Assembly (NCBI RefSeq): GCF_001949145.1
Contig: NW_019091364.1
Span: 2,873,739 to 2,937,738 of the forward strand
DNA from: Acanthaster planci
Lineage: Eukaryota > Echinodermata > Asteroidea > Valvatida > Acanthasteridae
DNA: 64,000 nt
Reading direction: 5' to 3'
In this document: one piece after another, positions 51,101 to 60,000 of the stretch
Layout: every line of letters starts with the position of its first letter
Position numbering within the stretch: position 1 is the first letter of the stretch
Notes under the pieces: model-generated
Seen by the model: the letters and a program-made list of their open reading frames with translations, nothing else
Database searches by the model: none
What the model was told of the DNA's origin: nothing
Translations under genes and position numbers: made by a program

Positions 51101-53432
51101 ATAATGTTAAGGTGAGGATGACGATCCATCGCAAGTGGTCCACGTGGCGGTACTACCGAGATCCCCTCCTGCGGCGAACTTCCGTCCTGACGTCCACGAC
51201 TGAGGTAAGTGTCCCATTTCCCGATTACAAATATGTCTGATTGTCGTGGGTACCCTCACTGACTACCCTAAGACCCGTTTAAATTCACCTTACCCAAGTG
51301 CAAATCTATATGATTTTTTTCCATTTGTCGATATCTTTTCATTTTTGTGAATTTATTGTACACTGTCATGTGGTTTTGTCTTCTGTGCACTTCTGAAAAC
51401 ATAAAGTCATTCGTTCGCATTTTTATACGCGAGCAGAACCAAGCGGGAGTGCGAGATATTCTCTTTGGACACAAAGAATTATTAACATCTGCGTAAAACA
51501 TATTGTGTTAAAGTCACCAGTTTCTGTGTTCCAAGTCTGATGTATCCGCTGGTTTTCTTGATTTTACTAGATGAGCACGACGCGGGCGGCGTACAGGCCG
51601 TCACACCGACCGAATGGATCCGCGGTGGGTAACGAATATGTAAGTTCGTAGGACAGTGCAATACGATAAAAGAAGGCGCTTGGTTAGAGACGACTAATCC
51701 ATATAAACGCCATTACTCCGATAGATGCAAGTGCACTTGCGCGCAGTCTCGATTTTGAGCGCGAGTGCATTTTGGTTATTGATTATTGACTGTTGGTCGG
51801 AGAGGCTTTTAACGCGTGCGCACGACCATCACGGGATTGTTGTACCATCCAAGAGATGGGTTCTGAACCTGATCACCCAATTAGTCCGTCGACCGTGCCC
51901 TCTTAGGCCGGAGCTGGAGCAGATTTTTCCCCCTTGGATCTTACCGGACTATCTAGGCATGTTTGTAAAATTTGGTACTCATTTGAAGACGCCCTACATA
52001 TTTATTCAAAGCACTGATCCAGTTAAAATAAAATGTGTGCACAAACGGCTATAGCTCCACTTACAGCCATTTACACGACTACTTCATACTGTCTACAGAT
52101 TTATAGACTGTTTACTGTAATGGAAAACATTTTTCGACAGGTTGCTTAATATGACATGTTGCACGATAATACGCCTCACTTTCTGAAATCGTTCTCAAAT
52201 CATGTAAAAATCCATCTCTACAAACCTCATGATAGACCCAACTCCAGCGATAAGGGACATATAGATGTGAAACTGTGATTAGGAAGAAAAGTACACTGGT
52301 CCGCGATTCCCACACAGGTTTTTTAAGCAAAAGTGCGTGTCCAATAGTTCACACTGCATTGCGACATGCCATTTTGGGGGATGTTGTTTTCATTGATGCC
52401 AACGGTTTCTTTGCCGGTGTTCTGTGCCGAATTCCATCCCTCACATAAACCCACAGAAAGTGTTTGTCGCTCCTTGTTTTCAAAGCTGCAGTCAAGTGAC
52501 CGGAAACGTTTAGTTCGTTATCCACGGAAATATTACATTTACTGGACTCTAGCAGCACTCATGCGTTTAATTGTTTCACTCTGGAAAGGGCATTAAGGGG
52601 GAGGTGTGTTAATTTCCAGTCCATTGAAAGGTTAGCAAGGACATGGCTTTCACGTAAAGACCAATCTCACCATGCATCGGTGCTATCATTTGGGGATGGC
52701 TTTGGCGCCGAAACAAGATGACAGAAACGTTTCATGTTATTATGAATGGATTATTCATCAAAGGCTTGGAAGCGTCTGTGACTGCAGAGGTGTAAAACTA
52801 TCTGTGGAAGGGGCGACGGTTGCCAGATTCAATTGCCAGTCAATTTTGATAATGGCTGATATCGAATCGGTGACCGAAAAGCTAGTGTCCTGCGTTCCAG
52901 AATCCTGTATTGTACGAAGAACGAGTCAGATAGATTTTTGGATAGTTTTTTCTTGTCGAGTCTTAGGACAAGTTGTCTGAGCTTCCAAGTACGTGAATTT
53001 TTCCGAAAAAGTTTGTCTAAGTAACATCAGTTTCTTGGCAAAGTGTCATGTGTGTGATGCATGTAAATGATTTAAGTTTTATTGCTTTTCGCAAATTTTT
53101 GGCAAAAAACACCATTTTAACGAAGAAGCTCAATGAAACTGAGCCTTCCTCTTTGAAGTTCAAAGAATTGCTTCCACGCTCCCATTCCTGTTTGCTTTCT
53201 GACAGATTTGAAGACAAACCTGACTCTGTGAGCAATTATTGTGAATCATTTGTACTTCCAGGTTTGATCATTGTGGTGTGATATTTCTCCCAATTCTTCC
53301 GTAAATTGGAAACCGTGGTAAATTATTAAAAGAGAACCTCTAAATGCAATGATTGATATTTTCCTACGCGTTGCTTTGCCTCCACAGCTGAAGATGGCTG
53401 CTATCGACGAGATCAGCAGTACGCATGCGTGA
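33069..53432 (+). CDS. class B1 (secretin-family) neuropeptide GPCR, PDF-receptor-like; 12 exons, 5' end missing
   Basis: Split gene for a seven-helix plasma-membrane receptor that should bind a neuropeptide and, by family, couple to Gs/cAMP. Joined exons: 33069(or 33073)-33179, 33662-33792, 34030-34133, 40296-40449, 41130-41283, 41918-41978, 49805-49874, 50246-50331, 50725-50911, 51112-51204, 51571-51639, 53388-53432. All introns are GT-AG; phases run 1,0,2,0,1,2,0,2,0,0,0 and match throughout. About 419 residues are recovered: hormone-receptor domain with cysteines 2-6 and two N-glycosylation sequons, TM1-TM7, and a 68-residue tail. Family landmarks seen are LCWP, CNRIKIHK (TM2), WMFIEGFYL (TM3), NIVRVLVTKLR (TM5), IPLLG (TM6), and QGFF followed by YCFLNQEV (TM7). 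The lengthened ECL1, the SPYY...PR stretch in ECL2 and FLVNI in TM5 agree best with my memory of PDF receptors; CRF or calcitonin receptor relatives are the alternatives. The signal peptide and first cysteine exon are not found. Class assignment is near certain; the PDFR subgroup is about 0.7. Confidence 0.93.
33555..33618 (+). repeat. 32-bp tandem repeat, two units, upstream of receptor exon 33662
   Basis: TTTGACCAATCACAGATGGC begins at 33555 and again at 33587, each unit continuing AA/AG-CCAAT. Every unit holds two CCAAT boxes. The reverse complement core TGTGATTGGTC is shared with the array at 18.9 kb. It ends 43 bp before the exon, so it could affect the branch-point region. Confidence 0.85.
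33662..33792 (+). CDS. receptor exon: hormone-binding domain, cysteines 5-6, and linker to TM1
   Basis: Starts after CCACAG, completes an Ala codon from the previous exon, and runs 43 codons to GTAAGA at 33793 (phase 0). It holds RFCGANATW and TYRDC, the standard C...N.TW....Y..C end of the hormone-receptor domain, including an N-A-T sequon. An acidic stretch (DYDDVSDEKID) then leads to the membrane. A 32-bp tandem repeat pair lies just upstream in the intron. Confidence 0.92.
34030..34133 (+). CDS. receptor exon: TM1
   Basis: Follows TTATTTCAG and ends at GTGAGT in phase 2 after 34 codons. It begins FYLEVLQGANFMRLIGVCLS and continues as a hydrophobic segment to LLIFSTFR, the first transmembrane helix and the start of the first intracellular loop. 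The last codon is completed by the first base of the next exon, 6.2 kb away, to give FRSLNCNR, the class B TM1-TM2 junction. Confidence 0.9.
34388..34708 (-). other. purine-rich minus-strand open frame inside receptor intron
   Basis: The minus strand stays open from about 34708 down to 34388. It includes MPKKMSVLTDVLPGTKLVDE and later MAKLARRIKDHMISILLNEM, a charged, helical-looking product of about 107 codons. The + strand here is a long C/T-rich tract (34200-34860), so lysine/glutamate/arginine-rich open frames are expected on the other strand. I do not recognise the product; a retroposed fragment or chance frame are both possible. Confidence 0.2.
35677..35872 (-). repeat. family M repeat, copy 6 (receptor intron, TM1-TM2)
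   Basis: Begins ATCCACCTTGAGCAGAAGCA; the central box appears as TTCCAAAGGAGCCTCCGTTG and the end is degenerate (GGGGCCCATT). It lies in the 6.2-kb receptor intron, antisense to the gene. The 163-codon minus-strand open frame at 35381-35872 partly runs through it. Confidence 0.8.
37703..38026 (+). repeat. 162-bp tandem duplication (two copies)
   Basis: Copy 1 is 37703-37864 and copy 2 is 37865-38026, nearly identical (a handful of substitutions, such as ACACTG/ACACCG). Each unit ends with a hairpin: AACGCTTAG, 13-nt loop, CTAAGCGTT. It is intronic in the receptor gene, with no frame open across the unit. Confidence 0.92.
39054..39214 (-). mobile_element. tRNA-derived SINE, copy 1 (receptor intron)
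   Basis: On the minus strand, GGTTGGCGTTGTGGTTTTTC is the A-box region and GGTTCGAATCC a perfect B box about 30 nt downstream; a conserved non-tRNA body (CATGTGGATTGGGTTTTCAG) follows. A second copy lies at 46.0-46.2 kb. It is antisense to the receptor gene. Confidence 0.75.
39768..39929. mobile_element. 162-bp hairpin MITE in receptor intron
   Basis: Terminal inverted repeats AAATATTGACTGCTTC (39768-39783) and GAAGCAGTCAATATTT (39914-39929) are perfect over 16 bp. Internally, GTTAACTAAACTAGCCTCC with GATCCACGG pairs with CCGTGGATC and GAGGCAGGTTAG, so most of the element folds into one stem. There is no open frame. Confidence 0.85.
40038..40225 (-). repeat. family M repeat, copy 7 (70 bp before the TM2 exon)
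   Basis: ACCTTGATCAGAAACACCCC at the left, ACCAAAGGAGCCTCCTTTGC inside, and TTGGTCCAGCTCAGGGCTCA at the right. It ends about 70 bp upstream of the TM2 exon (40296), antisense to the receptor. Confidence 0.82.
40296..40449 (+). CDS. receptor exon: TM2 and long extracellular loop 1
   Basis: Starts after TTTATTTCAG and ends at GTAAGC, phase 0, 51 codons after the split Arg. SLNCNRIKIHKHFFAAFLIR is the strongly conserved class B TM2 entry; the His of RIKIHK is the conserved polar-network histidine (H2.50). After TM2 comes a hydrophilic stretch of about 20 residues (RRHKETNRNQGNIDVKTIHL) forming an ECL1 longer than in most vertebrate class B receptors. A lengthened ECL1 is also what I recall for PDF receptors. 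Confidence 0.93.
41130..41283 (+). CDS. receptor exon: TM3 and intracellular loop 2
   Basis: Starts after CCCACAG and ends at GTAAGC with one base of the next codon, 51 codons. PVLCETFETIREYGRLCAFF contains the conserved TM3 cysteine (VLC) that pairs with ECL2; WMFIEGFYL carries the conserved Glu (E3.50). Most class B receptors have His after GxYL; this one reads Thr (GFYLT). The exon closes with KPRFLLYYIVGW, the ICL2-TM4 entry. Confidence 0.95.
41918..41978 (+). CDS. receptor exon: TM4
   Basis: A 61-base microexon after TTTCTTTCAAATAG, ending AG|GTAAGC in phase 2. With its neighbours it reads GW-LLPVPIVISWAIAMYYTS-TAR, a hydrophobic fourth helix with the class B GW..P.....W spacing. The following intron is the largest in the gene, 7.8 kb. 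Confidence 0.88.
42606..42629 (+). repeat. (AC)12 microsatellite
   Basis: Uninterrupted AC dinucleotides following a short A run, in the 7.8-kb receptor intron. Confidence 0.97.
45998..46165 (-). mobile_element. tRNA-derived SINE, copy 2 (receptor intron)
   Basis: The minus strand contains TTGGTGTAGTGGTTTTTTCC (perfect TGGnnnAGTGG A box) and GGTTTGAATCC (B box), then the same body, ATGTGGATTGGGTTTTTAAT. It matches copy 1 over about 160 bp and is better in the A box. It lies in the 7.8-kb TM4-ECL2 intron. Confidence 0.75.
49805..49874 (+). CDS. receptor exon: extracellular loop 2 and start of TM5
   Basis: Starts after TTGTTAATCAG and ends at GTGAGT, phase 0, 23 codons after the split Arg. 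It encodes CWKDHAVSPYYLIIEVPRNG followed by ALI. The Cys-Trp pair is invariant in class B ECL2 and its Cys bonds to TM3; PYY.I...PR is the ECL2-TM5 motif and looks most like PDF receptors among the relatives I remember. Confidence 0.92.
50246..50331 (+). CDS. receptor exon: TM5 and intracellular loop 3
   Basis: Starts after TTTTCCATAG and ends AG|GTATTT in phase 2 after 28 codons. INVLFLVNIVRVLVTKLRDS and then NSSETKQI form TM5 and ICL3, the main G-protein-coupling surface. NIVRVLVTKLR...SET.Q is one of the most conserved class B signatures. The donor (GTATTT) is the weakest in the gene. Confidence 0.93.
50471..50664 (-). repeat. family M repeat, copy 8 (abuts receptor TM6-TM7 exon)
   Basis: CACCCACCTTAAGCAGGAGC at the left, ACCAAAAGAGCCTCCGTTGC inside, and TCGGTCCAGCCCGGGGCCCA at the right. 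It fills half of the intron between ICL3 and TM6 and ends about 20 bp before an alternative 3' splice site (AG at 50684-50685) and 60 bp before the preferred one. Confidence 0.82.
50725..50911 (+). CDS. receptor exon: TM6, ECL3, TM7
   Basis: Preferred start follows CTCACCTCTCCAG and restores QI-R-KAAKGAVLLIPLLG, matching the family motif Q.RKA.K......PLLG; 62 codons to GAG|GTATGA, phase 0. TM6 contains PLLG; the position five residues before its proline, Thr6.42 in many class B receptors, is Ala here. TM7 reads SYQGFFLCVMYCFLNQE, including the conserved Tyr of YCF (Y7.57). An upstream AG at 50685 is also usable in frame. The exon is clearly richer in GC than the flanking introns. Confidence 0.95.
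51112..51204 (+). CDS. receptor exon: helix 8 and proximal tail
   Basis: Follows AATGTTAAG and ends at GTAAGT, phase 0, 31 codons. Joined to NQE it gives NQEVRMTIHRKWSTWRYY, the standard class B helix 8 (EV...I...W..W). A basic segment and a Ser/Thr cluster (RRTSVLTSTTE) follow, candidates for receptor-kinase phosphorylation. The acceptor lacks a strong pyrimidine tract at its end, but the reading frame and motif leave little doubt. Confidence 0.88.
51571..51639 (+). CDS. receptor exon: cytoplasmic tail
   Basis: Follows TTTTACTAG and ends at a consensus GTAAGT, phase 0, 23 codons starting MSTTRAAYRPSHRP. It is basic and Ser/Thr-rich, as expected of a receptor tail; there is no family motif, so support comes from phase, splice sites and position. 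If the donor is not used, the frame stops three codons later (TAG at 51649). Confidence 0.65.
53388..53432 (+). CDS. receptor terminal coding exon (tentative)
   Basis: Follows TTGCCTCCACAG, a good acceptor, and reads LKMAAIDEISSTHA then TGA. The phase fits the preceding exon. The last residues do not form a canonical PDZ ligand. No family conservation is expected this far into the tail, so another terminal exon cannot be excluded. Confidence 0.45.
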   Translation: MKMAAIDEISSTHA

Positions 53433-55180
53433 GCTTTGCGTGACCCTCCTGAAGTGTTTGAGGGCCGACTTTTGGCAAGGGGCTTTCAATAACAGAAGTG
53501 GCAGTGTTGAATGAAAAGTGTCAGCACATTTTCTTAGTGAGACCTAACTTATGAAAGACAGGAAGGAGACGTGTTTATAGTTAAAATTTCTTCACTCTTC
53601 ATACAGGCCCATTATGATTGGTCGGGTGAGCATGTTGACAGTAATACTGTGGTGCAGGCAACGTATGTTAAGTTTGTAAAGAGAGCATGTGCTTACAGGA
53701 GTGTAAAAATGTATATTTATTCAAAAGATCTTGCATACAGTTATGTTTTGCTTGTTTGTTTACTTCTTAATAATAGTACTGAGCACTGTATTAGTAGTGA
53801 TTTGGAGATTAACATTATTCTATGTATTGGTTATCTGTCCAAAGAATGTGTGTACAGTTTTTTCGGGAGCAACGGAATATTTTCGTCGTAAATGGGATGT
53901 CGTCTGAACTGAGCAATATATTACGGGTTTGGACTGTAATTAAGTAGGGCCTATTCATTACCAGTGGGTTTGAAGATTCTTCCTTTACATTCGTTTCTGT
54001 CCGATGCTCTGCTCATTCTGTCCTCGGCTGTAAATTCTAACGCTTTACAGCTGCTTGTCCAACGTCCTTTTAAATGAACATGCACACACAAAAGAAGCTA
54101 TCGGTCCAGCACCACAGAGCTGTACGGCTCTGCATGGCTATTTCAAATAGCGCTCTCAGGGGAGATTCCAGCGACACGGAAAGTACTTGTGATAGTAGGT
54201 GGGGCATTTCTACATGTATCTGTTTAATACGTTCTACACCTTTTATGGATTTGTTTTCGTGTCACAATAGACAGTAAATATGTCACTCAGTGGTGCGTAT
54301 ATTTAAATGCATGTTGTTTGGACTTGTTCTTGTTGCAACTAGTCCACGACTGGCGGGGCAGCAGTGGAGTTCTCAGTGTACAAATCGTGTCCGTGCTACA
54401 GCATTCTATTCCTACAATGTTGGTAATTGTGTCAGACGTTTCTTGAAAAATCGAAGGTAACTTCAATGATTACTCATGATCGATTGCCCCGCACGTTTTA
54501 CTGTATTAGAAACTGAAGAGTACAAGGGATTTTTTTTGTGGGGGACTCACGCCGGATTCGGAGTTACGTAGAGAAATATATACGGCTACGGCCACGTTGG
54601 GATGATGGCGCCCTCATACGGCAGGAAAGGCGAATTAAAACCCACAAAAATTTAGAGCCTTACGAAGAATGGAGGAGAAAAACATTGTTGAGCAGCTCTA
54701 TCACTTGTATTTATGAATCTAATTTATGTCTCGCTTGTTTCAGAGAGTGTATATCATCTTGGTTCTCTCAACCGGCCGGACCACTGCCTCAAAGAATCGA
54801 ACACTTTAATTGAAGATCATTACCTCAGTTAAATGTATCCTGCCGCTCGAGTTGTTCTTATATTTGTGATCCCAATGTTAACATGTTAAGGTAGAAATCT
54901 GTAATTTTTTTTTTTGCATCTCGAATTTAAATATGTACCTCTGAAAATATATGCCATAAGTCTCTTCTCCTTCACATTCGGAATGGAAAAGGTTGTTTTT
55001 AAAAAGTCTAATTTCTGTATGTCTAAAGGAATTCCTAAATTTCCGAATGTCAAGCTTGTTTTTATGATTTGCATCTTGAATCTACCTTGGAACTGGTTCT
55101 ACCTATTCCAAGAAACTTTTGCATGTGATCGTGCTGTGTGGTCCAGGCGCACGCAACATTTGCAGGAGATCTGAATAATC

Positions 55181-55920
55181 CTTTTGCGACATAAATCTGA
55201 ATAAAATCTAGTACAGTGAGTTCTTTCAATTCACACGAATGTAACTATTTGAATTCCCCTTACTGAAGACGCTGATACTATACTTCGTCATTTGGGACAA
55301 ACCTTTACTAAGTTACATAAGAGACGCCTTGCACCAATACACCGTTTCCAATAGGTAAGAAGGGCACAAAGGAACCAGACCATTTCAGAGATGGTGGTCT
55401 TTACTCAAGAGCTTCCCCAAATCACAAGATATAGCAACAGTGTCTTCAGTCTGGGGAATGCAGATTGTTAGGTTTATGTGTAATCAGATAACTCGGTGTA
55501 CCAGATTTTAATCAGATTTAACCCGCAAAAGGCTTATTGCCTTAGGATCTTCTGAAACAATAAGCCTTTTGCGAGTTAATTTTGAATAAAATCCGATACA
55601 ATGTGTTATCTGATTGCGCAGGAACGTTACAACTTGAATTCCCCAGACTAAAGACACAGTTGCTATACCTCGTGATTCGGGGCAAGGTTTTGCATTGCGA
55701 CCACCATCTCTGGAATGGATTGGTTCCTTTGTGCCGTTCTTATCCATGGAGAACAGTGTATTGTTACAAGGCGTCTCTTATGTAACTAAGCAAAAGCTTG
55801 CCCCGAATCACGAGGTATAGCAACAGTGGTTTTAGTATGAAGAATTCAAGTTGTTATGTTCACGTGAATTTAAAGAACGCAGTGTACCAGATTTTATTCA
55901 AATTTAACTCGCAAATGGCT
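55181..55920. mobile_element. 740-bp four-module foldback palindrome
   Basis: Four related ~120-bp modules alternate in orientation (+,-,+,-): about 55181-55305, 55410-55540, 55557-55690 and 55796-55920. Each + module runs CCTTTTGCGA..., GAATAAAATC, a GAATTCCCC box, then a TATACYTCGT box. The two halves are inverted about 55549: AGTTACATAAGAGACGCCTT (from 55311) is the exact complement of AAGGCGTCTCTTATGTAACT (ending at 55787), and the central arms 55518-55539 / 55558-55579 differ at one position in 22. Non-coding. Confidence 0.85.
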
Positions 55921-56065
55921 TTTTGTGTCAAATTGGTAAAAAGCTGCAACTCTGTCACATCTTTGCCTTTATCATCCAGCAACTAGGCCACTAGACATCA
56001 ACAATGCAGGCATGTGTCTGTGAGCAGAAGCAGTTTATGTGAAACATCCGATCGAATTTAACCTT

Positions 56066-56255
56066 TCCGACTTGAGCAGATACCCCTCATCAGTTGAATG
56101 GGGCCACAGTTGGTGGGGAGCGTTCATTTTGCTGGGATCGACCTGAACATGTGTATTTTATAGTCATTTGTGAACCAGCGAGGTGCAGTTTCCACCAAAG
56201 GAGCCTCCCCTGCTAGGAAAATTGCGCTTTCTTTTCGTCCAGCTCAAGGCTCATA
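56066..56255 (-). repeat. family M repeat, copy 9
   Basis: TCCGACTTGAGCAGATACCC at the left, ACCAAAGGAGCCTCCCCTGC inside, and CGTCCAGCTCAAGGCTCATA at the right. It lies in the presumed 3' flank of the receptor gene, 150 bp after the foldback palindrome. Confidence 0.82.
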
Positions 56256-56784
56256 CTCCGCAAGACTTTCTGCATGAACCCTGCAAAAGCCACCTGAACA
56301 GAAACATAATGTGTACAAATACAGCACAATTTTACAAGCAGTGTTAAAGTTGGCTCCATCACAAGTCCCTTTGCGAGTTGATTCTCAAGTCCAGCTGCAA
56401 GTCCTTCGAACAAAACCAGTCACAGTTATGGATGAAAGGACTGCTTTTGTGGTGGCTCTATTTGATTAACTTCGACTTTGTGTCAGATTGGATTGCCTGC
56501 GATAGGCTTCAAGTTTTTGAGACCTGTGACTGTAATAGGGACTCCATGCAACCTTTCTTTTCGTATCTGTAATGAAGGTTCCTATTCAAGAACTTGGAGG
56601 ATAGTCTGACAAATAAATTTACGATTAAAGTCTTTTACAGCTGTGTATTTTCAAAAAGTCGCTGGGTACCTATCAATTTGTACATAACAAAATTGTTAAC
56701 CCTTGTTACTTATAAAACTAATGTATGCACAGAATATCGTCTGTATAATCTTATCGTAAATGAAGCTGTACATTATAAATGATG

Positions 56785-56790
56785 AATAAA
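56785..56790 (+). terminator. candidate polyadenylation signal AATAAA
   Basis: First AATAAA on the + strand after the receptor stop codon that is not inside a repeat; it is followed by a T-rich stretch (TATGTTTATTTAATTT). The two earlier AATAAA (55201 and 55585) sit in the modules of the foldback palindrome. Use would imply a 3' UTR of about 3.4 kb containing repeats, so this is only a candidate. Confidence 0.25.
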
Positions 56791-57032
56791 ATATGTTTAT
56801 TTAATTTATCATTAGTTGGAATGTCGTTGTTTCTTGTGATTTTTTATGTTATCAATTTTGCACACAATCAGATAGAATTGCTGGATTCCGCGCACTCAAG
56901 AGTACGGAATTACTGAATAGCACGCGCTGAATTATGAAGAATCGCTTGGTTAGCACGCTGCCGCTAGCCACTTGAGGGCGCCACATAACCATGCTTATCT
57001 ACAAATCCCCAACTCTAGTGTCAAAGTACGCA

Positions 57033-57096
57033 GAGCTCAACTTTCACCTCAAGCTTATGTGATTCCCATGAGCTCAACCTTCATCTCAAGCTAATG
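57033..57096 (+). repeat. 37-bp local duplication
   Basis: GAGCTCAACTTTCACCTCAA (57033) recurs as GAGCTCAACCTTCATCTCAA (57070), each followed by GCT(T/A)ATG. Period 37 bp, two units. Confidence 0.75.
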
Positions 57097-60000
57097 ACGG
57101 AAAGGAGGTAGCATATGCACATGGCCGCCTTGAGGTCTGATCGTGTGCAGGTTTCGCCAATTCCCCCTAGACACACTTCCGATAGACGTCCAGTACCAAA
57201 TCAATTTTCTGAAATTAAAATCAAGACGGATCCTTCTTTACAGGAGGGACGTGCACCAAGTAGGCGGGTGAGTTAACGCAAACACAGGCAGAGTTAGCCT
57301 TTTTATCCCCTCTGTTGTTTTGGAACACGGGCTCGTTCCAAACCCAAAACTCGACTTACTTCTTGGGCGGCCAGGTCAACTCCATTGTACCATACCGTAT
57401 TGTAAGTGCCTCGTTTGAATGGAATGTCTGAGTTGATGATGCGTGTGTGTGGAGGCTATGCAGTACTCTCGACAGCCGATTCAGAGCAAAGACCAGGCAC
57501 GAGGGTTGAAATCGGTGGTAGCTACCACATCTAATGCATAGGAGGTTCGCAGCGTAAGGTGACTGTGCCATGGCATAGTATATGAATCGAGATATGATAC
57601 TGAGAGACATCTTTTCAGACACCTAGGGGGATCTGCTAGGTAACAGTAGTCTAGAGTGTGTATAGCGATTGGACATGTTGGGGGTGGGGTACCCTTCTGT
57701 CTCATTTCTTGCTGGATATATGGCATAGGAGAGAAACTACGCATGGGTATACCGAACTTTTTATTTCACAGTCTCGACTCCACAAGATTAGATAGAGACC
57801 AATCTACAAAACAGGCCTCTGATTGTAGCTCACATAATTAACTACATGCGAGCATGGTAAAACCAATTTGGTTTTGGACGATGGATGTTTGCAAAAGTGT
57901 TGAAATCTTGAAACATGCATTTCCTTGACACAAGTCCAATGCACCAATGTCAACCTTTCTCCCCGGGTATTAAACATGTAGTTGGTATTTGTCCTTCAAT
58001 CACATAGTGTGTACTGAAAGATCTTTTCTGATCACATCAATGCATCAGTTTTTTTTTTTTCGGCTTGAATGCCGACTTGCGCATTAAATTGTATTGGGCG
58101 CCACCAACTGCGCCCTCTAGGCTGTTTACATGGAAAAGGCTCGAAAGTCCATGGTGGTATTGGTAGTGCCACAGATATCTTGGTAAAAATAAACGATCAA
58201 ATATTGCTGCTAAAAGCGAAGACACTGCCCTCTTATGCTAGAGGAAAATGTTGGCGAATTCGTTTTGAAGACTAAAGGCCCGGCGCAAAAGCGAGTACAA
58301 ATGCTTATTCGTCCTACGCAATCGCAAAATTTTTACACACTTCACCCCAAGCAAACTCGCTGCACTGAACGCTTTGCTTGTGTTCACCACCTGAAATATG
58401 CACCTGCGTTATGCACGGAATAACATTGATTTTCCTTTAAAAGGGTAGCTGCAATCAGTTTTAATTGTTTTAATACAAACCTGTAAAACAAACCTTTGTA
58501 TTTCAGTTTACCTTATTTTAAACTTTTGTTTCATGATTTCAAAGGGCATTTAACTGCTGATGTCATACCAGGAAGACAGACTCAATTTCACATTTGTTTG
58601 TGCACGAAAAAGTAATGCATTTTTGTAAACTTTGCTGGACGAAATTTTCTCTTTGCCCATTTATTGTTATTTATATGCATAGGAATAACTAAACATGAAC
58701 CCCTTTCTCAGAAATGTTTTCAGTAAATAAATTATGGGTTCACAATTTGAACAGAAAAACCTATGCACTGAAGTATGTGTTCCTGAGATGACATCACAGC
58801 AACAGCGTCCTCAGTTGTCCAGGAAAGCATGGGTCATATGTAAAGTTTTAATAAGCGCAGTTCTCAATGCTTAAGCAAACAGGAGTGTAAAAGAGTTTTC
58901 ATACACTAAAGTAGAGTATAAAGTTGCAGAAAAACTGTGCCTCAGATAAAACACAAACTCATTATAGCTGCCCTTTAAAGATTATGAACTACGCATCCCA
59001 AGCAGTATTGACGACAGAGCAGATGTGTTTAGGCTCGTAGCATTCTTTATGAGCAGAATAATTTGGAAATCATTCACATAGCTTGTTCAATTAAATTGAC
59101 AAAGTCGCAGAGCAAATTTTCCAACTTTATCTTATTCATCAGCCTTGGCGATGCATCGACTTACTCGAGAGTAATGGATAGGGAAATTAAATTTGACATG
59201 CATGGCATTCCCAACTCGGGAAAAGTACACAAACCGCGAACATTGTCGGCTTTAATTGACTTTACCATACATCTGGAACATATAGGTTTCAATGCCTTTA
59301 CGTTGTCCTATGGTGGCAAACACATAGCAACTCGGTTTCAGTGGCGTAACTACATGCCCCCCTCCTTTAAATTTTGAAATGTCAACAACTTGTCTTCAAA
59401 CCGCAGTTCCATCGGCTCTCGGTGCCCTCTGAAGAAAATTAACGTATGCACCAGGGGTGCCCCCTGGAAATTTCACGAAAATTTTCGGCCATGAAAAATA
59501 CGGTGGTCAGAAAGAGAAATCGTGCACCCAACAACATTGGAAAAGAGCGTCCTTGAGTCAGCGGTAGCCCCTCGCGTCATTTTCTGATTGACCGGGGAGC
59601 CTCGTAGTACTTGTAGACACATCTGATGAGTAAAGAAAAGATTTGAACAAAAGTAGATTACCAGCTAAAATGTCACGCACTGCATATCTCTTGTAACTGG
59701 TCAGCTGCTGGATTTTGCTCAGCAAATACGTCTATGGAAGTGGACATAATTAACGTCTGTGAAATTTTCAATACCCGTCGCAGCCTTTTTTTTTGGTCTC
59801 ATGTATGAGTGGCGAAAACGTCACGCTCCAGGAGGTTCTGCCGTAGGGCACATTTCACTCAAGAATGCTTTCTGCGGTGAAGGCCGGCGAATAACTCCGC
59901 CTCTGAAACGGCAAAGTTGACTGGGGTTTGCCTGACTAATCCACTTGTTCGTGCTCCGCTGACCTGGAAGAAGATCTCATTGCGCGAAGCTATAGGAGGG

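Noticed and set aside
57356-57744. Possible retroelement zinc knuckle (minus strand CIRCGSYHRFQPSC)
   Set aside because: The spacing does not fit CX2CX4HX4C and no protease or polymerase motifs are nearby.
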